A stretch of 64,000 bases of DNA from JAKAXS01 sp965279065. Its GTDB lineage: Bacteria; Pseudomonadota; Alphaproteobacteria; Rhizobiales; Hyphomicrobiaceae. Each line of letters begins with the position of its first letter. Position 1 is the first letter of the stretch. The notes beneath the pieces were generated by a model that made no database searches, had not been told where the DNA came from, and saw nothing but the letters and a program-made list of their open reading frames with translations. The position numbers were made by a program, and so were the translations under genes. Below are positions 8,837 through 17,711 of the stretch, piece after piece. The DNA is taken from NCBI GenBank assembly GCA_965279065.1, contig OZ257134.1, positions 1,054,001 to 1,118,000 of the forward strand, written 5' to 3'.

Positions 8837-10621
8837 ATGGCTTATGCCGCTCCAGTAGACGACATCGTGTTCGCGCTCAAGACGGCCGTTGGTCTCGACG
8901 ACCTGATCTCCTCAGGCATCTACGAAGGCCTCGATGAAGATACCGTTCGCGCCGTCATAGAGGAGGCCGGAAAATTCGGCGCCGAGGTTCTCGATCCCCT
9001 GAATAAGGTGGGCGACAAGACCGCCTCGAAGCTGGTGGACGGCAAGGTCAGCACGCCCCCGGGGTGGAAGGAGGCCTATGGTCAGTTCGCCGCTGGCGGC
9101 TGGAGCTCGCTGCCGTGCCCGGAAGAATTCGGCGGCCAGGGCCTGCCGAGCGTCGTGTCCATGGCGGCGTGCGAGATCTGGAACGCCTCGAACCTGTCGT
9201 TCGGCCTATGCCCGTTGCTGACGCAAGGCGCCATCGACGCGCTTCATGCCGATGGCTCCGATACGTTGAAGGCCGCCTACCTGCCGAGAATGATCTCCGG
9301 CGAGTGGACCGGCACGATGAATCTCACCGAGCCGCAGGCAGGCTCCGATCTCGCCGCGGTAAAAACCAAGGCCGTGCCACAGGGGGATGGCACCTACCGC
9401 CTGTTCGGCACCAAGATCTTCATCACCTACGGCGAGCACGAAATGGCCGGCAACATCATCCACATGGTGCTCGCCCGTCTGCCAGATGCACCCGCCGGCA
9501 CCAAGGGCATCTCGCTCTTCCTCGTGCCGAAATACCTTCTGAACGGCGATGGCACACCGGGCACGCGCAATGACGTCGTTTGCGCCGGCCTCGAACACAA
9601 GCTTGGCATCCACGCCAGCCCCACGTGCGTCATGAAGTTCGGCGAGAAGGACGGCGCTATAGGCTATCTCGTCGGCCAGGAGAACCGCGGCCTCAACACC
9701 ATGTTCATCATGATGAACGCCGCCCGCCTCGCCGTCGGCGTGCAGGGTGTCGCGGTGGCCGAGCGCGCCACGCAACACGCAGTCACCTACGCCCACGATC
9801 GCAAGCAGGGCCGCACCGCGTCGTCGAAGCCCGGCGAGATGGGCCCGATCGTCGAGCATGCCGACATTCGCCGTTCCTTGATGACGATGAAGGCGCTGAC
9901 CCAGGCCGCGCGCTGCATCTGCCTCGTCACCGCGCGCGAAATCGATATCTCGCATCGTGCAGCGACCGATCGGGAAAAGCAGGCCGCCGCCGCCAAGGCC
10001 GCCCTCCTGACGCCCATCGCCAAGGCCTTCTCCACCGACATCGGCTGCGAGGTAGCCTCTCTGGGCGTGCAGATCCACGGCGGCATGGGCTTCATCGAGG
10101 AGACCGGCGCGGCGCAGTACTATCGCGACGCCCGCATCCTGCCGATCTACGAGGGCACCAACGGCATCCAGTCGATCGACCTCGTCGTGCGCAAGCTGCC
10201 GCTCGGCAACGGCGCCGTCGTGAAGGCCTACCTCGCCGAGCTGCGCGAGACCGTTAGCGAGGTGCAGAAATCCAACCGCCCTGAGTTCGGCCGCATGGGC
10301 GAACGCATGGCCGATACGCTGAAGGCTCTGGAAAGCGCCACCGCCTTCATGGGCCAGGCGTTGGCCAGCGGCAAAATGGAAACGGCACTGGCTGGGGCCA
10401 CGCCCTACCTGCGCCTGTTCGGATTGGCATCGGGCGGCCACTATCTCGCCCAGGGGGCGTTGGCGGCGGTCCGCGATGCCGACGGCACCGGCGGCAATGC
10501 CGTGGCGCTGGCGCGCTTCTTTGCTGAAAACATTACCACCGCCGGGCCCGGCCTGGCGGAGACCGTAACCTCCGGCGCCGACAGCATCCTCGACTTTGAA
10601 CCGGCGCGGTTGACCGCTTAA
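8837..10621 (+). CDS. Acyl-CoA dehydrogenase, DmdC-like
   Basis: FAD acyl-CoA dehydrogenase of the 594-residue type that includes 3-methylmercaptopropionyl-CoA dehydrogenase (DmdC). Visible motifs are MNLTEPQAGSDLAA (flavin/substrate region), YGEHEMAGNIIHMVLAR, IHGGMGFIEETGAAQYYRDARI and LPIYEGTNGIQS, plus the extra C-terminal helical domain of this subgroup. ATG at 8837 has GAGG seven bases upstream; the frame is open upstream only through the antisense of sua5. An enoyl-CoA hydratase follows 54 bases later. DmdC homologues are common outside DMSP degraders and no dmdB or dmdD is recognisable here, so the substrate is left open. Confidence 0.9.
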   Translation: MAYAAPVDDIVFALKTAVGLDDLISSGIYEGLDEDTVRAVIEEAGKFGAEVLDPLNKVGDKTASKLVDGKVSTPPGWKEAYGQFAAGGWSSLPCPEEFGGQGLPSVVSMAACEIWNASNLSFGLCPLLTQGAIDALHADGSDTLKAAYLPRMISGEWTGTMNLTEPQAGSDLAAVKTKAVPQGDGTYRLFGTKIFITYGEHEMAGNIIHMVLARLPDAPAGTKGISLFLVPKYLLNGDGTPGTRNDVVCAGLEHKLGIHASPTCVMKFGEKDGAIGYLVGQENRGLNTMFIMMNAARLAVGVQGVAVAERATQHAVTYAHDRKQGRTASSKPGEMGPIVEHADIRRSLMTMKALTQAARCICLVTAREIDISHRAATDREKQAAAAKAALLTPIAKAFSTDIGCEVASLGVQIHGGMGFIEETGAAQYYRDARILPIYEGTNGIQSIDLVVRKLPLGNGAVVKAYLAELRETVSEVQKSNRPEFGRMGERMADTLKALESATAFMGQALASGKMETALAGATPYLRLFGLASGGHYLAQGALAAVRDADGTGGNAVALARFFAENITTAGPGLAETVTSGADSILDFEPARLTA

Positions 10622-10675
10622 CCCAACCTACACAACAACCCATCCGGTAGGCGATCAACAAAGGCACAAAGCCCC

Positions 10676-11455
10676 ATGACCGATGACGTGCAGATCTCGC
10701 TGGCAGACGGCGTGCAGACCATCCGCCTCAACCGCGCCGCCAAGAAGAATGCCCTGACCGCGGCCATGTATGCCGCGATCTGCGACGCCATCGAAGACGG
10801 CGACGGCAGTCCCGCCGTCGCCGCTCACGTCATCCTCGGCTCGGGCGGCGTATTCTCCTCCGGCAACGACATCAACGATTTCTTGGCGACCGCTCAAGGC
10901 GCCAGCGTCCCGCCGCACGTCCTGCGCTTCATCCGCCTGCTGCCACGCATCGCTAAGCCGGTCATCGCCGGCGTCGATGGCCCCGCCGTCGGCATCGGCA
11001 CGACGCTGCTGTTCCACTGCGATCTCGTCTACGCCACGCCCGCCGCCGTCTTCGCCACGCCGTTCCTTGACCTCGGTCTCGTGCCGGAAGCCGCCTCCAG
11101 CCTGCTGATCCCAGCCCGCATGGGTTACGCGCGCGCCTTCGAAATGCTGGTGTTGGGCGCGCCGTTCCCCGCCACCCGCATGCTGGAAGCCGGCGTCCTC
11201 AACGCCATAGTGCCGGCCGGCGACCTCGAAGCCAAAGTTCTGGAAGCCGCGGTCGCGCTCGCCGCCAAGCCACCGGAGGCCTTGAAAGCCGCCCGCCGCC
11301 TGATGCGCGGCGATCCCTCCGAAATCATCAAGCGCACGGACGCCGAGGCAGTCACGTTCGCCGAGCGTCTGGTCTCTCCCGAGGCCCGCGAAGCCTTCCA
11401 GGCCTTCCTCGAAAAACGCCCGCCCAACTTCGCCAAGCTGAAGAAGACGAGTTGA
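10676..11455 (+). CDS. Enoyl-CoA hydratase/isomerase family protein
   Basis: Single-domain crotonase, 259 residues, the normal family length. The oxyanion-hole region is GGVFSSGNDINDFL and the second signature is VDGPAVGIGTTLLFHCDLVYA. At the usual first acidic site the sequence is GIGTTLL, without Glu, while LGLVPEAASS keeps the second (Pro-Glu). That pattern is closer to 2-enoyl-CoA isomerase-like members than to a canonical two-Glu hydratase. It follows the DmdC-like dehydrogenase by 54 bases and is probably in the same transcript. Confidence 0.88.
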   Translation: MTDDVQISLADGVQTIRLNRAAKKNALTAAMYAAICDAIEDGDGSPAVAAHVILGSGGVFSSGNDINDFLATAQGASVPPHVLRFIRLLPRIAKPVIAGVDGPAVGIGTTLLFHCDLVYATPAAVFATPFLDLGLVPEAASSLLIPARMGYARAFEMLVLGAPFPATRMLEAGVLNAIVPAGDLEAKVLEAAVALAAKPPEALKAARRLMRGDPSEIIKRTDAEAVTFAERLVSPEAREAFQAFLEKRPPNFAKLKKTS

Positions 11456-11462
11456 CCGAACG

Positions 11463-12971
11463 ATGATGGCCCGGTGCTTCTGGCTGACCTGTGTCGCGCT
11501 CGTCGCGTGCTTGGCCGCAACCTCGCAGCCCACCCACGCCGGCTGGTTCACCAAGATCCTGCGTGAGGCCGGCGACGCGGCGGAGGGCGCCGGCAAGCGC
11601 GCGCATCTGCCGGACGGCTTCGGCGCGCTGGGAGATGCGGCCCAGCACATCAAGGGCATCGCCGCCATCACCAAGGGCCTGCCGCTGGCCGCCCACGTCA
11701 CGCCCGAGGGCCATTGGAAGTTCGCCAACAAGAATGGCGACGTCTTCACCGCCGCCAGCGCCACCGAGATGCAACGCGTCACGCAGGCCTTGGCGCCGAA
11801 CGCCGCTGCCGACACGAAGCTGTCGCTCTACCTCTCCGACGACACGGTGTTCGAAGGTCGCGCGTTGCTGAAGGATCTACCGCCTGAGGCCGATCTCTAT
11901 TTCGTCGACGGCAAGACCAGCTACCCCCTGACACGCCGCGCGTCAGCCGGCAGTGACGTGCTGTTCGCCACGCTGCGCCCCAACATCGCCGTCGAGGTCG
12001 CCGACCGGCTCATGTTCAGCGAAGCCGTGTTCCAGTTGAACCGGCCGCTCAACAAATCCAACATCCGTATCCTGGCGCTGGAGCAGGGCGGACCGAAGCG
12101 TCTGTCGTCGGTGCCGGGCATCGATCCCGCAACCAAGACGGCCCTCGTCGACGCCATCGATCCGTTGCAGATCGACGGTGCATTCTCAGCCGTGCGTGGC
12201 CAGTCCGTCGTCGTCACCGGCCGGGTGGAGGGCGGCATCCTCCACGCCGGCGACAGCGAAATCCCGATGACGACGTTGACGCGCGCCGCCGCGGCCAACG
12301 ACGTCAATCTCGTCGTGCTGCAATCCTCCGCGACACGCCAGCCCGGTGGCCGCAACTGGCTGTGGCAGAAAGTCGAAGTCTCGGGTCTCGACGATGCGAT
12401 GAAGCGTGCGACGTTCGCCGACTTCCTCAATGCCCTGGGCGCGACGCGCGGCGAACTCGCCGTTACCGCCACACCGGCAGGCCAAGGGCGCATCACGCTG
12501 CGGGCACTGCCGACAGGCGACGTGGCTGATCAGGTGACCGGCCAGCTGAGCAACTGGTGGGGCGAAGCCATCAGCAGCGTGACAGGCGAAGTCGTCACCC
12601 GGGCACTCGAAGTGCACGCACGCGATGAGGAGACCCAGAAGGAGCAGGACGCGCGCATCGTGTCTTGGTTACCGGCAGCGGTGCATGTGATCTACCTGGC
12701 CGCGTTCGTGTCCGGCCTGATCTGCATTCCCGTGACCCGCGGCTGGTGGCAGCACGTCTGGCCACGCGAGACCCGCACCGACTACAAGGGCGCGCTGGGC
12801 TATTGGGCCGCCCGCGCCGCCCGCGGCGCGGCCTACGTCCTGCTGTTCATGCCGCTCGCATCGCTGCCGGCTTTCCCGGTCATGTTGTGGCGCGTCGTCT
12901 GGGGCTATCTGACCCTGCCGGGCCGGATATTCCGCTGGTTGTTCGGCCGGTCTGAGGTCAAAGCCACGTGA
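11463..12971 (+). CDS. Exported membrane protein of unknown function
   Basis: Not recognised. The 502-residue product begins with a signal peptide (MMARCFWLTCVALVACLAA...THA, about 27 residues). A region of roughly 370 residues follows with no motif I can name but with alternating short hydrophobic strands, and then two or three membrane spans near 403-425 and 452-490. A strongly basic stretch ends the chain. This implies a large periplasmic domain tethered to the inner membrane by its C-terminus. It starts 8 bases after the enoyl-CoA hydratase stop, so is likely cotranscribed, though no functional link is evident. Confidence 0.75.
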   Translation: MMARCFWLTCVALVACLAATSQPTHAGWFTKILREAGDAAEGAGKRAHLPDGFGALGDAAQHIKGIAAITKGLPLAAHVTPEGHWKFANKNGDVFTAASATEMQRVTQALAPNAAADTKLSLYLSDDTVFEGRALLKDLPPEADLYFVDGKTSYPLTRRASAGSDVLFATLRPNIAVEVADRLMFSEAVFQLNRPLNKSNIRILALEQGGPKRLSSVPGIDPATKTALVDAIDPLQIDGAFSAVRGQSVVVTGRVEGGILHAGDSEIPMTTLTRAAAANDVNLVVLQSSATRQPGGRNWLWQKVEVSGLDDAMKRATFADFLNALGATRGELAVTATPAGQGRITLRALPTGDVADQVTGQLSNWWGEAISSVTGEVVTRALEVHARDEETQKEQDARIVSWLPAAVHVIYLAAFVSGLICIPVTRGWWQHVWPRETRTDYKGALGYWAARAARGAAYVLLFMPLASLPAFPVMLWRVVWGYLTLPGRIFRWLFGRSEVKAT

Positions 12972-13097
12972 TGGCCTTTACCCCGGTTTCCGTTTTACAC
13001 TGGCCATCCAACGCTGCCGGTCGGCCGAACCTGGACCGGATGCGGCGAGTAAAAGCCAGCCATCAAGCCGGCGAAGGCACGAGGGAGTAGACGTCCG

Positions 13098-13985
13098 ATG
13101 GCGAGCCTCAAAGGCAAGACACTCTTCATCACTGGCGCCAGCCGCGGCATCGGCCTGGCAATCGCGCTGCGGGCCGCGCGCGACGGCGCCAACGTCGCGA
13201 TCGCCGCCAAGACGGCCGACCCCCATCCCAAGCTCGAAGGCACCATCCACACGGCGGCGGCCGAGATCGAGAAAGCCGGCGGCAAGGCCCTGCCGATCAT
13301 GTGCGACATCCGTTACGAGGAGCAGGTCGAGGCGGCTGTCGCCAAGACGGTCGACACATTTGGCGGCATCGATATCTGCGTCAACAACGCCTCCGCCATC
13401 TCGCTCACGCCGATCGACAAGCAGGACTTCAAGCGCGTCGATCTGATGTTCGGCATCAATACGCGCGGCACGCTGCTGACGTCGAAGGTCTGCCTGCCGC
13501 ATCTTCGCAAGGCCGGGAATCCGCACATCCTCATGCTGTCACCGCCACTGGATATGCAAGCCAAGTGGTTTGCCGGCCACGTCGCCTATTCGATCGCCAA
13601 GTACGGCATGAGCCTCAGTGTGCTGGGCTTGGCCGAGGAGCTGAAGAAGGACGGCGTCGCCGTCAACGCCTTGTGGCCGCGCACCACCATCGCGACGGCC
13701 GCTCTCGCCAATATTCCAGGCGGCGGCGGCGACAAGCTCACCCGCATGAGCCGCTCGCCGGAGATCCTGGCGGACGCCGCGCATCTGATCTTCACGCAGC
13801 CGGCCAAGAGCTTCACCGGTCATTTCCTGATCGATGATACGTTCCTGCACAAGACCGGGGGCGTGACCGACTTCGAGAAATACCGGCTCGATCCGGCTAT
13901 GCCTCTGGCGCCGGATTTCTTCGTTCCCGCCGACAGCCTGCCTCCGCCCGGCGTGCAACTCGCCCGTCTTTCCATGCTCAAGTAG
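13098..13985 (+). CDS. SDR oxidoreductase, HSDL2-like
   Basis: Short-chain dehydrogenase/reductase of 295 residues. The cofactor motif is TGASRGIG near residue 12, the structural NNAS follows, and the catalytic pair is YSIAKYG. The text around it (ILMLSPPLDM, VNALWPRT, SFTGHFLIDD) matches the N-terminal domain of eukaryotic HSDL2, without its SCP2 domain. That subfamily is linked to lipid or sterol metabolism but has no firmly assigned bacterial substrate. The neighbouring histone-deacetylase-like gene starts 12 bases downstream. Confidence 0.87.
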   Translation: MASLKGKTLFITGASRGIGLAIALRAARDGANVAIAAKTADPHPKLEGTIHTAAAEIEKAGGKALPIMCDIRYEEQVEAAVAKTVDTFGGIDICVNNASAISLTPIDKQDFKRVDLMFGINTRGTLLTSKVCLPHLRKAGNPHILMLSPPLDMQAKWFAGHVAYSIAKYGMSLSVLGLAEELKKDGVAVNALWPRTTIATAALANIPGGGGDKLTRMSRSPEILADAAHLIFTQPAKSFTGHFLIDDTFLHKTGGVTDFEKYRLDPAMPLAPDFFVPADSLPPPGVQLARLSMLK

Positions 13986-13997
13986 GGCTCACGCCGC

Positions 13998-14942
13998 ATG
14001 ACAACGCTTCTTTTGACGCATCCGTCCTTCGTCAATCACGACACGGGACCCGGACACCCTGAGCGCGCGGACCGCATGCGCGCCATCGACAAGGTGCTGA
14101 GCCACGACCTGTTCGGCAGCCTCAAGCGCGCCGAGGCGCCGCTGCGCGACGACGTCGAGCAGCAGATCCAGCTGGCGCATCCCAAGGAGCATCTGGAGCG
14201 CGTACGCGCGGTCGCGGCGGCAAAAGGCAACCTGCCGTCGCACATGGATCCGGACACCGTTATGTCCCCCGGCACCTGGGAGGCGGCGCTGCGCGCCGTG
14301 GGTGCGGGTATCGAGGCCGTCGATCAGGTCATGTCCGGCGAGGTCGCCAATGCCTTCGCCCAGGTACGGCCGCCAGGCCACCATGCCGAGACCGATCGCG
14401 TCATGGGCTTCTGCTTCTTCTCCAACGCCGCGATCGCCGGCCTCTACGCCCGCCAGAAACATGGCGCCGAACGCGTTGCCGTCGTCGATTTCGACGTCCA
14501 CCATGGCAACGGCACGCAGGACATCTTCTGGTCCGACAAGGATCTGTTTTACGGCTCGACCCATCAGATGCCGCTGTTCCCCGGTACGGGCGCGGTTCGC
14601 GAGACAGGCGTCGGCAACATCTGGAACGCGCCACTGCGCGCCGGCGATGGCGGCGACACCTTCCGCGAGGCCTTCGAGGATCGCATCTTGAAGGCGCTGC
14701 GCAACCACGCGCCCGATCTCGTCGTCATTTCCGCCGGCTTTGACGCCCACCGCCGCGATCCGCTGGGAGGCTTGCAACTGGTCGAGGACGACTTCGGCTG
14801 GGCCACGGAAGAGTTGGCCAAGATCGCCGCCAAGCACGCCAAGGGCCGAATCGTCTCTATGCTGGAAGGCGGCTACGACCTGGAGGGCCTCTCCAAATCA
14901 GTCGGCGTCCACGTCAAAAAGCTCATGGACGCAGGCGCCTGA
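13998..14942 (+). CDS. Histone-deacetylase-like amidohydrolase (AcuC/HDAH family)
   Basis: Zinc-dependent deacetylase-fold protein of 314 residues. The histidine pair is RPPGHHAE, the metal ligands lie in VVDFDVHHGNGTQ and SAGFDAHRRDP, and the catalytic Tyr is in LEGGYDLEGL. Bacterial members act on acetylpolyamines, acetoin-pathway enzymes or unknown amides; the substrate cannot be told here. In many alphaproteobacteria it sits just before xseB and dxs, and it precedes xseB by 68 bases here. Confidence 0.9.
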   Translation: MTTLLLTHPSFVNHDTGPGHPERADRMRAIDKVLSHDLFGSLKRAEAPLRDDVEQQIQLAHPKEHLERVRAVAAAKGNLPSHMDPDTVMSPGTWEAALRAVGAGIEAVDQVMSGEVANAFAQVRPPGHHAETDRVMGFCFFSNAAIAGLYARQKHGAERVAVVDFDVHHGNGTQDIFWSDKDLFYGSTHQMPLFPGTGAVRETGVGNIWNAPLRAGDGGDTFREAFEDRILKALRNHAPDLVVISAGFDAHRRDPLGGLQLVEDDFGWATEELAKIAAKHAKGRIVSMLEGGYDLEGLSKSVGVHVKKLMDAGA

Positions 14943-15010
14943 CGCCGGCGGGGTGACAAGCCCGGCGGGACGGGCTAGGCACACGACGCAAGCCGCGAGG
15001 ACGTAAGAAA

Positions 15011-15277
15011 ATGAGCAACGGCAAACCCGCACCTAACCACGCCGATATCAAGGACATGAGCTTCGAGCGTGCCTTGAAGGAGCTGGAGGCGATCGTCGGC
15101 CGCCTGGAACGGGGCGACGTCGAACTGGAAGAGAGTATCGCCATCTACGAACGCGGCGAGCAGTTGCGCGACCATTGCGATCGCCTTCTGAAGCAGGCGG
15201 AGGCCAAAGTCGAGAAGTTGACTTTTGCTGCCGACGGGTCACCGAGCGGCACCGCCAAGCTCGATCCCGACCGATAG
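15011..15277 (+). CDS. xseB: Exodeoxyribonuclease VII small subunit
   Basis: Small subunit of exonuclease VII, which degrades single-stranded DNA with the large subunit XseA (not in this window). The 88 residues contain the family signature SFERALKELEAIVGRLERGDVELEESIAIYERG, a two-helix coiled-coil hairpin, and a short polar tail. It follows the deacetylase-like gene by 68 bases. In related genomes dxs follows; here a desaturase and a TonB gene lie between. Confidence 0.93.
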   Translation: MSNGKPAPNHADIKDMSFERALKELEAIVGRLERGDVELEESIAIYERGEQLRDHCDRLLKQAEAKVEKLTFAADGSPSGTAKLDPDR

Positions 15278-15475
15278 TTTGGCGCGCCGCAGCATGAATC
15301 ATGGTTGCGGAAAATAGTCAGGTAATTCGTCATGCTCGCCCTCAGGTCGTTCAAATTGCCCGCAGATTAGCGCTGCGGCAGAACACACTGGTGCGCCAAG
15401 AGCACGCCTCCCGCCCGCAAATCTCCTGTTTGCAATCCCGAATTGATTCACCGCCAACCGTCATGTGTGATACAT

Positions 15476-15521
15476 GCCAGCCGCCCAATTCCGGGCGATT
15501 GCGTCAGCGTCGGCGGCTGGC
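15476..15521 (+). promoter_or_regulatory. Leader hairpin before the desaturase
   Basis: A perfect 10-bp inverted repeat (GCCAGCCGCC / GGCGGCTGGC) with a 26-base loop ends 21 bases before the proposed TTG start of the desaturase. It has no T-run. It could be a cis-acting mRNA structure or an operator. Function is inferred only from position. Confidence 0.35.
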
Positions 15522-15542
15522 TGTGGACAAAGGGAGCTACAT

Positions 15543-16457
15543 TTGGAGCGCGCAACATCTGCCGCACGACTTACGCAGCGCGATCTGGTACTCCAGCTGC
15601 CGGCCACGATCTTTCTCGGTGTCATGCACGCGCTGGCACTCGCATGCCTGCCATACCTCTACTTCTATGGCGCCGATTCCCCTGAGATCGTCTATCACGT
15701 CATTGCCTATTTCCTGGGCGGCTTCGGCATCACGGCGCTGTACCATCGCGCCTGGACCCACAACGCGGTGCAGTTCGCCCGGTCCGTGGAATACGTTCTG
15801 GCAGTGTGCTCGACGCTCGTCGTGCAGATGCCCGCCCGCCAGTGGATCTCCACGCACATCAAGCATCACGCCCACACCGACAGCGATGACGATCCACACA
15901 ACATCGAGGAAGGGTTCTGGTGGGCCCACTACGAGTGGATCATCCTCGCGCCGTTACCCAAGATCGAACTGCCGGCACGCCTCGAAGACCATCCCGTCAT
16001 TGCCTGGCAGGAGCGTTGGTACTGGCCGCTGAGCTTCACGCTGAATATCGCCATTCCTGTAGCCATCAGCGTCTGGTGCGGCGCGCCCTGGTGGGGCGGC
16101 CTGCTCCTCTCCGGCCTGCGGCTGACGATCACCAGCCACATGGTCTACGCGGTCAACTCGGTGTGTCACGTCTGGGGCAAGCGTCCCTGGACGAAAGACG
16201 TCACCGCCCGCGACGTGTGGTGGTTTCCCTTCACGCTGGGCGAGCAGTATCACAACTATCATCACGCCTTCCCGCGCGACTACCGCCACGGCGTCGGCAA
16301 GTTTGACTTCGATCCGACCAAGTGGCTGATTGCCGGCCTTGCCAAGATCGGTCTGGCACGCAACCTGTTCGCAATGCCCGACCGGCGCATCGCCGAGACG
16401 CGGAAGATGATGTCGGAAGGCGTCATCGAGGAGAAGGTGCCGGCGCCGGCCGAATAG
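15543..16457 (+). CDS. Membrane acyl desaturase (delta-9 type)
   Basis: Di-iron membrane desaturase that inserts a cis double bond into acyl chains using oxygen. Three histidine boxes are present: HRAWTH, HIKHH and HNYHH. Hydrophobic segments flank them as in acyl-CoA/acyl-lipid desaturases. The start is a decision: an ATG at 15474 gives a poor Ala/Gly-rich N-terminus without a Shine-Dalgarno, while TTG at 15543 has AAAGGGAG seven bases upstream and gives MERATSAARLTQ, 304 residues in all. No ferredoxin or reductase gene is adjacent. Electron donor and exact regiospecificity cannot be read. Confidence 0.88.
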   Translation: MERATSAARLTQRDLVLQLPATIFLGVMHALALACLPYLYFYGADSPEIVYHVIAYFLGGFGITALYHRAWTHNAVQFARSVEYVLAVCSTLVVQMPARQWISTHIKHHAHTDSDDDPHNIEEGFWWAHYEWIILAPLPKIELPARLEDHPVIAWQERWYWPLSFTLNIAIPVAISVWCGAPWWGGLLLSGLRLTITSHMVYAVNSVCHVWGKRPWTKDVTARDVWWFPFTLGEQYHNYHHAFPRDYRHGVGKFDFDPTKWLIAGLAKIGLARNLFAMPDRRIAETRKMMSEGVIEEKVPAPAE

Positions 16458-16568
16458 GAGTGCTTCCGGAAAAGTGTGAAGCGGTTTTCCGAGAAGAAGC
16501 ACGACAAAACAGGCGAGTGCTTCCGGAAAAGTGTGAAGCGGTTTTCCGAGAAGAAGCACGACAAAACA
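16458..16568. repeat. Tandem duplicated rhizobial-type intergenic palindrome
   Basis: Two copies of the same unit lie head to tail, 16458-16514 and 16515-16568, period 57 bases; the first 54 bases are identical. Each unit is an imperfect palindrome: GTGCTTC pairs with GAAGCAC and CGGAAAA with TTTTCCG around GTGTGAAGCGG. The centre GGAAAAGTGTGAAGCGGTTT is, from memory, the core of a very abundant rhizobial intergenic repeat (RIME-like). The array starts at the base after the desaturase stop codon and lies between it and the convergent tonB-like gene. Confidence 0.85.
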
Positions 16569-16587
16569 TTCGATCGGTGGCTGGCTC

Positions 16588-17583
16588 TCACTCGAACTTG
16601 TATTCCACGTCGTAGAACAGATCGTCAGTCGTCACGTCGGCTGGCGGTGACGGCAGCTTGGCAGTCTTGGCCGCGTCCAGCGCCAGCTTGTCGAGATCCT
16701 CGCGGCCGCTGGAGCCTGTCACTTTCGCCGTGCGCACGCCGCCGCCGAACGCGACGACGACCGTCACGGTCACGCTGCCTTTGATCCCGGCGGCACTGGG
16801 CTTGGCCTTGGCGAGGGCCGCGACGACCTCTTTGGCGAACTTGCTCACCTGACCGGACTTTGCCAGTGCCGGCGTACTGGCGTCGCGTGGCGGCGCAGCC
16901 TTGGCCGACGGCTGAGCGGCCGGAGCCTGTGGCGCGACCGACCTTTGCGGCGGAGGACGCTGCGGCTGGGGCGGCCGCGGCTTGGCTTGTGTCTGCTCCG
17001 GCTTGGCGGGTTGGGTGCGGTCAACCTGCTTCAGCGTCTCCTCGGGCGGCTTCGTCTCCGGTCGCTCAGTCTTGGCCTTTGGCGGGGCTGCAGGGTCCTC
17101 GCCCTCGAAAGCCGGCAAAGTCTTGGGAGGTTTCGCGGCGGGCTTGGGCGGTTCTTCGGCCTTCGGCGCCGGCTGTGCCGCAACGGCAGGCGCAGGTGGT
17201 GGTGACGGTGGCACAGCCTGCTGCGGCCTCTGGGGCGCGCCAGGCGGCGCTTGCGCCGGCGGCGAGGGCTGGGGCGGCGGCGAGGCGGTTGCCGGCCGCG
17301 ATGGCGGGGTCTGATCCTTGCCCTCCAGCACGGCTTTGTCGACCAGTTCGACGGCGATTGCTTCCGTCAGCACGCCCTCCCCCAACGGATCGGGCTGCCC
17401 CAGATAGACGAACGGCAAGAGGTGCGCCAGAAGCGCGGCACCCGCGCCGATCCACAGCAACCGATCGGAACTCGCGGCGCGTGGCAACGGTTCGCGCCGG
17501 TCGTCGACCAGTTCCGCCGACGGAGCGTCTCCCGTCACGTCCGCAACCGCTTCCGCGGTGCTTTCCAGATCGTTTTCACCCAC
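16588..17583 (-). CDS. Energy transducer TonB-family protein
   Basis: Couples the proton-motive force at the inner membrane to outer-membrane receptors. Of 331 residues, 42-62 form one membrane anchor (LLWIGAGAALLAHLLPFVYL), about 95-235 are a Pro/Ala/Lys-rich periplasm-spanning stretch, and the last 85 are the TonB C-terminal domain (VTVTVVVAFGGGVRTAKV, LDKLALDAAKTAKLPSPP, FYDVEYKFE). The N-terminal cytoplasmic part is unusually long (about 40 acidic residues). ExbB, ExbD and a receptor are not adjacent. It is divergent from dxs. Confidence 0.85.
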   Translation of the reverse strand: MGENDLESTAEAVADVTGDAPSAELVDDRREPLPRAASSDRLLWIGAGAALLAHLLPFVYLGQPDPLGEGVLTEAIAVELVDKAVLEGKDQTPPSRPATASPPPQPSPPAQAPPGAPQRPQQAVPPSPPPAPAVAAQPAPKAEEPPKPAAKPPKTLPAFEGEDPAAPPKAKTERPETKPPEETLKQVDRTQPAKPEQTQAKPRPPQPQRPPPQRSVAPQAPAAQPSAKAAPPRDASTPALAKSGQVSKFAKEVVAALAKAKPSAAGIKGSVTVTVVVAFGGGVRTAKVTGSSGREDLDKLALDAAKTAKLPSPPADVTTDDLFYDVEYKFE

Positions 17584-17711
17584 TGACTACTGGTCCTTGG
17601 CGTCCCGCTGGCCGCAACGCTGCGCCGCAGCTGCCATTCCTGCATAAATCTTGGTCTGGACGAGGATTGGCGCTAGGTTGTGACACCTGTCGCCCGGAGG
17701 ATAACTTTACT

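Noticed and set aside
13998..14942. A functional histone deacetylase acting on chromatin
   Set aside because: Although the fold is shared, there are no histones here; bacterial members act on small amides or enzymes.
16860..17711. An in-frame extension upstream of dxs
   Set aside because: It is antisense to the tonB-like gene, and DXS proteins start at the equivalent of GTG 17712.
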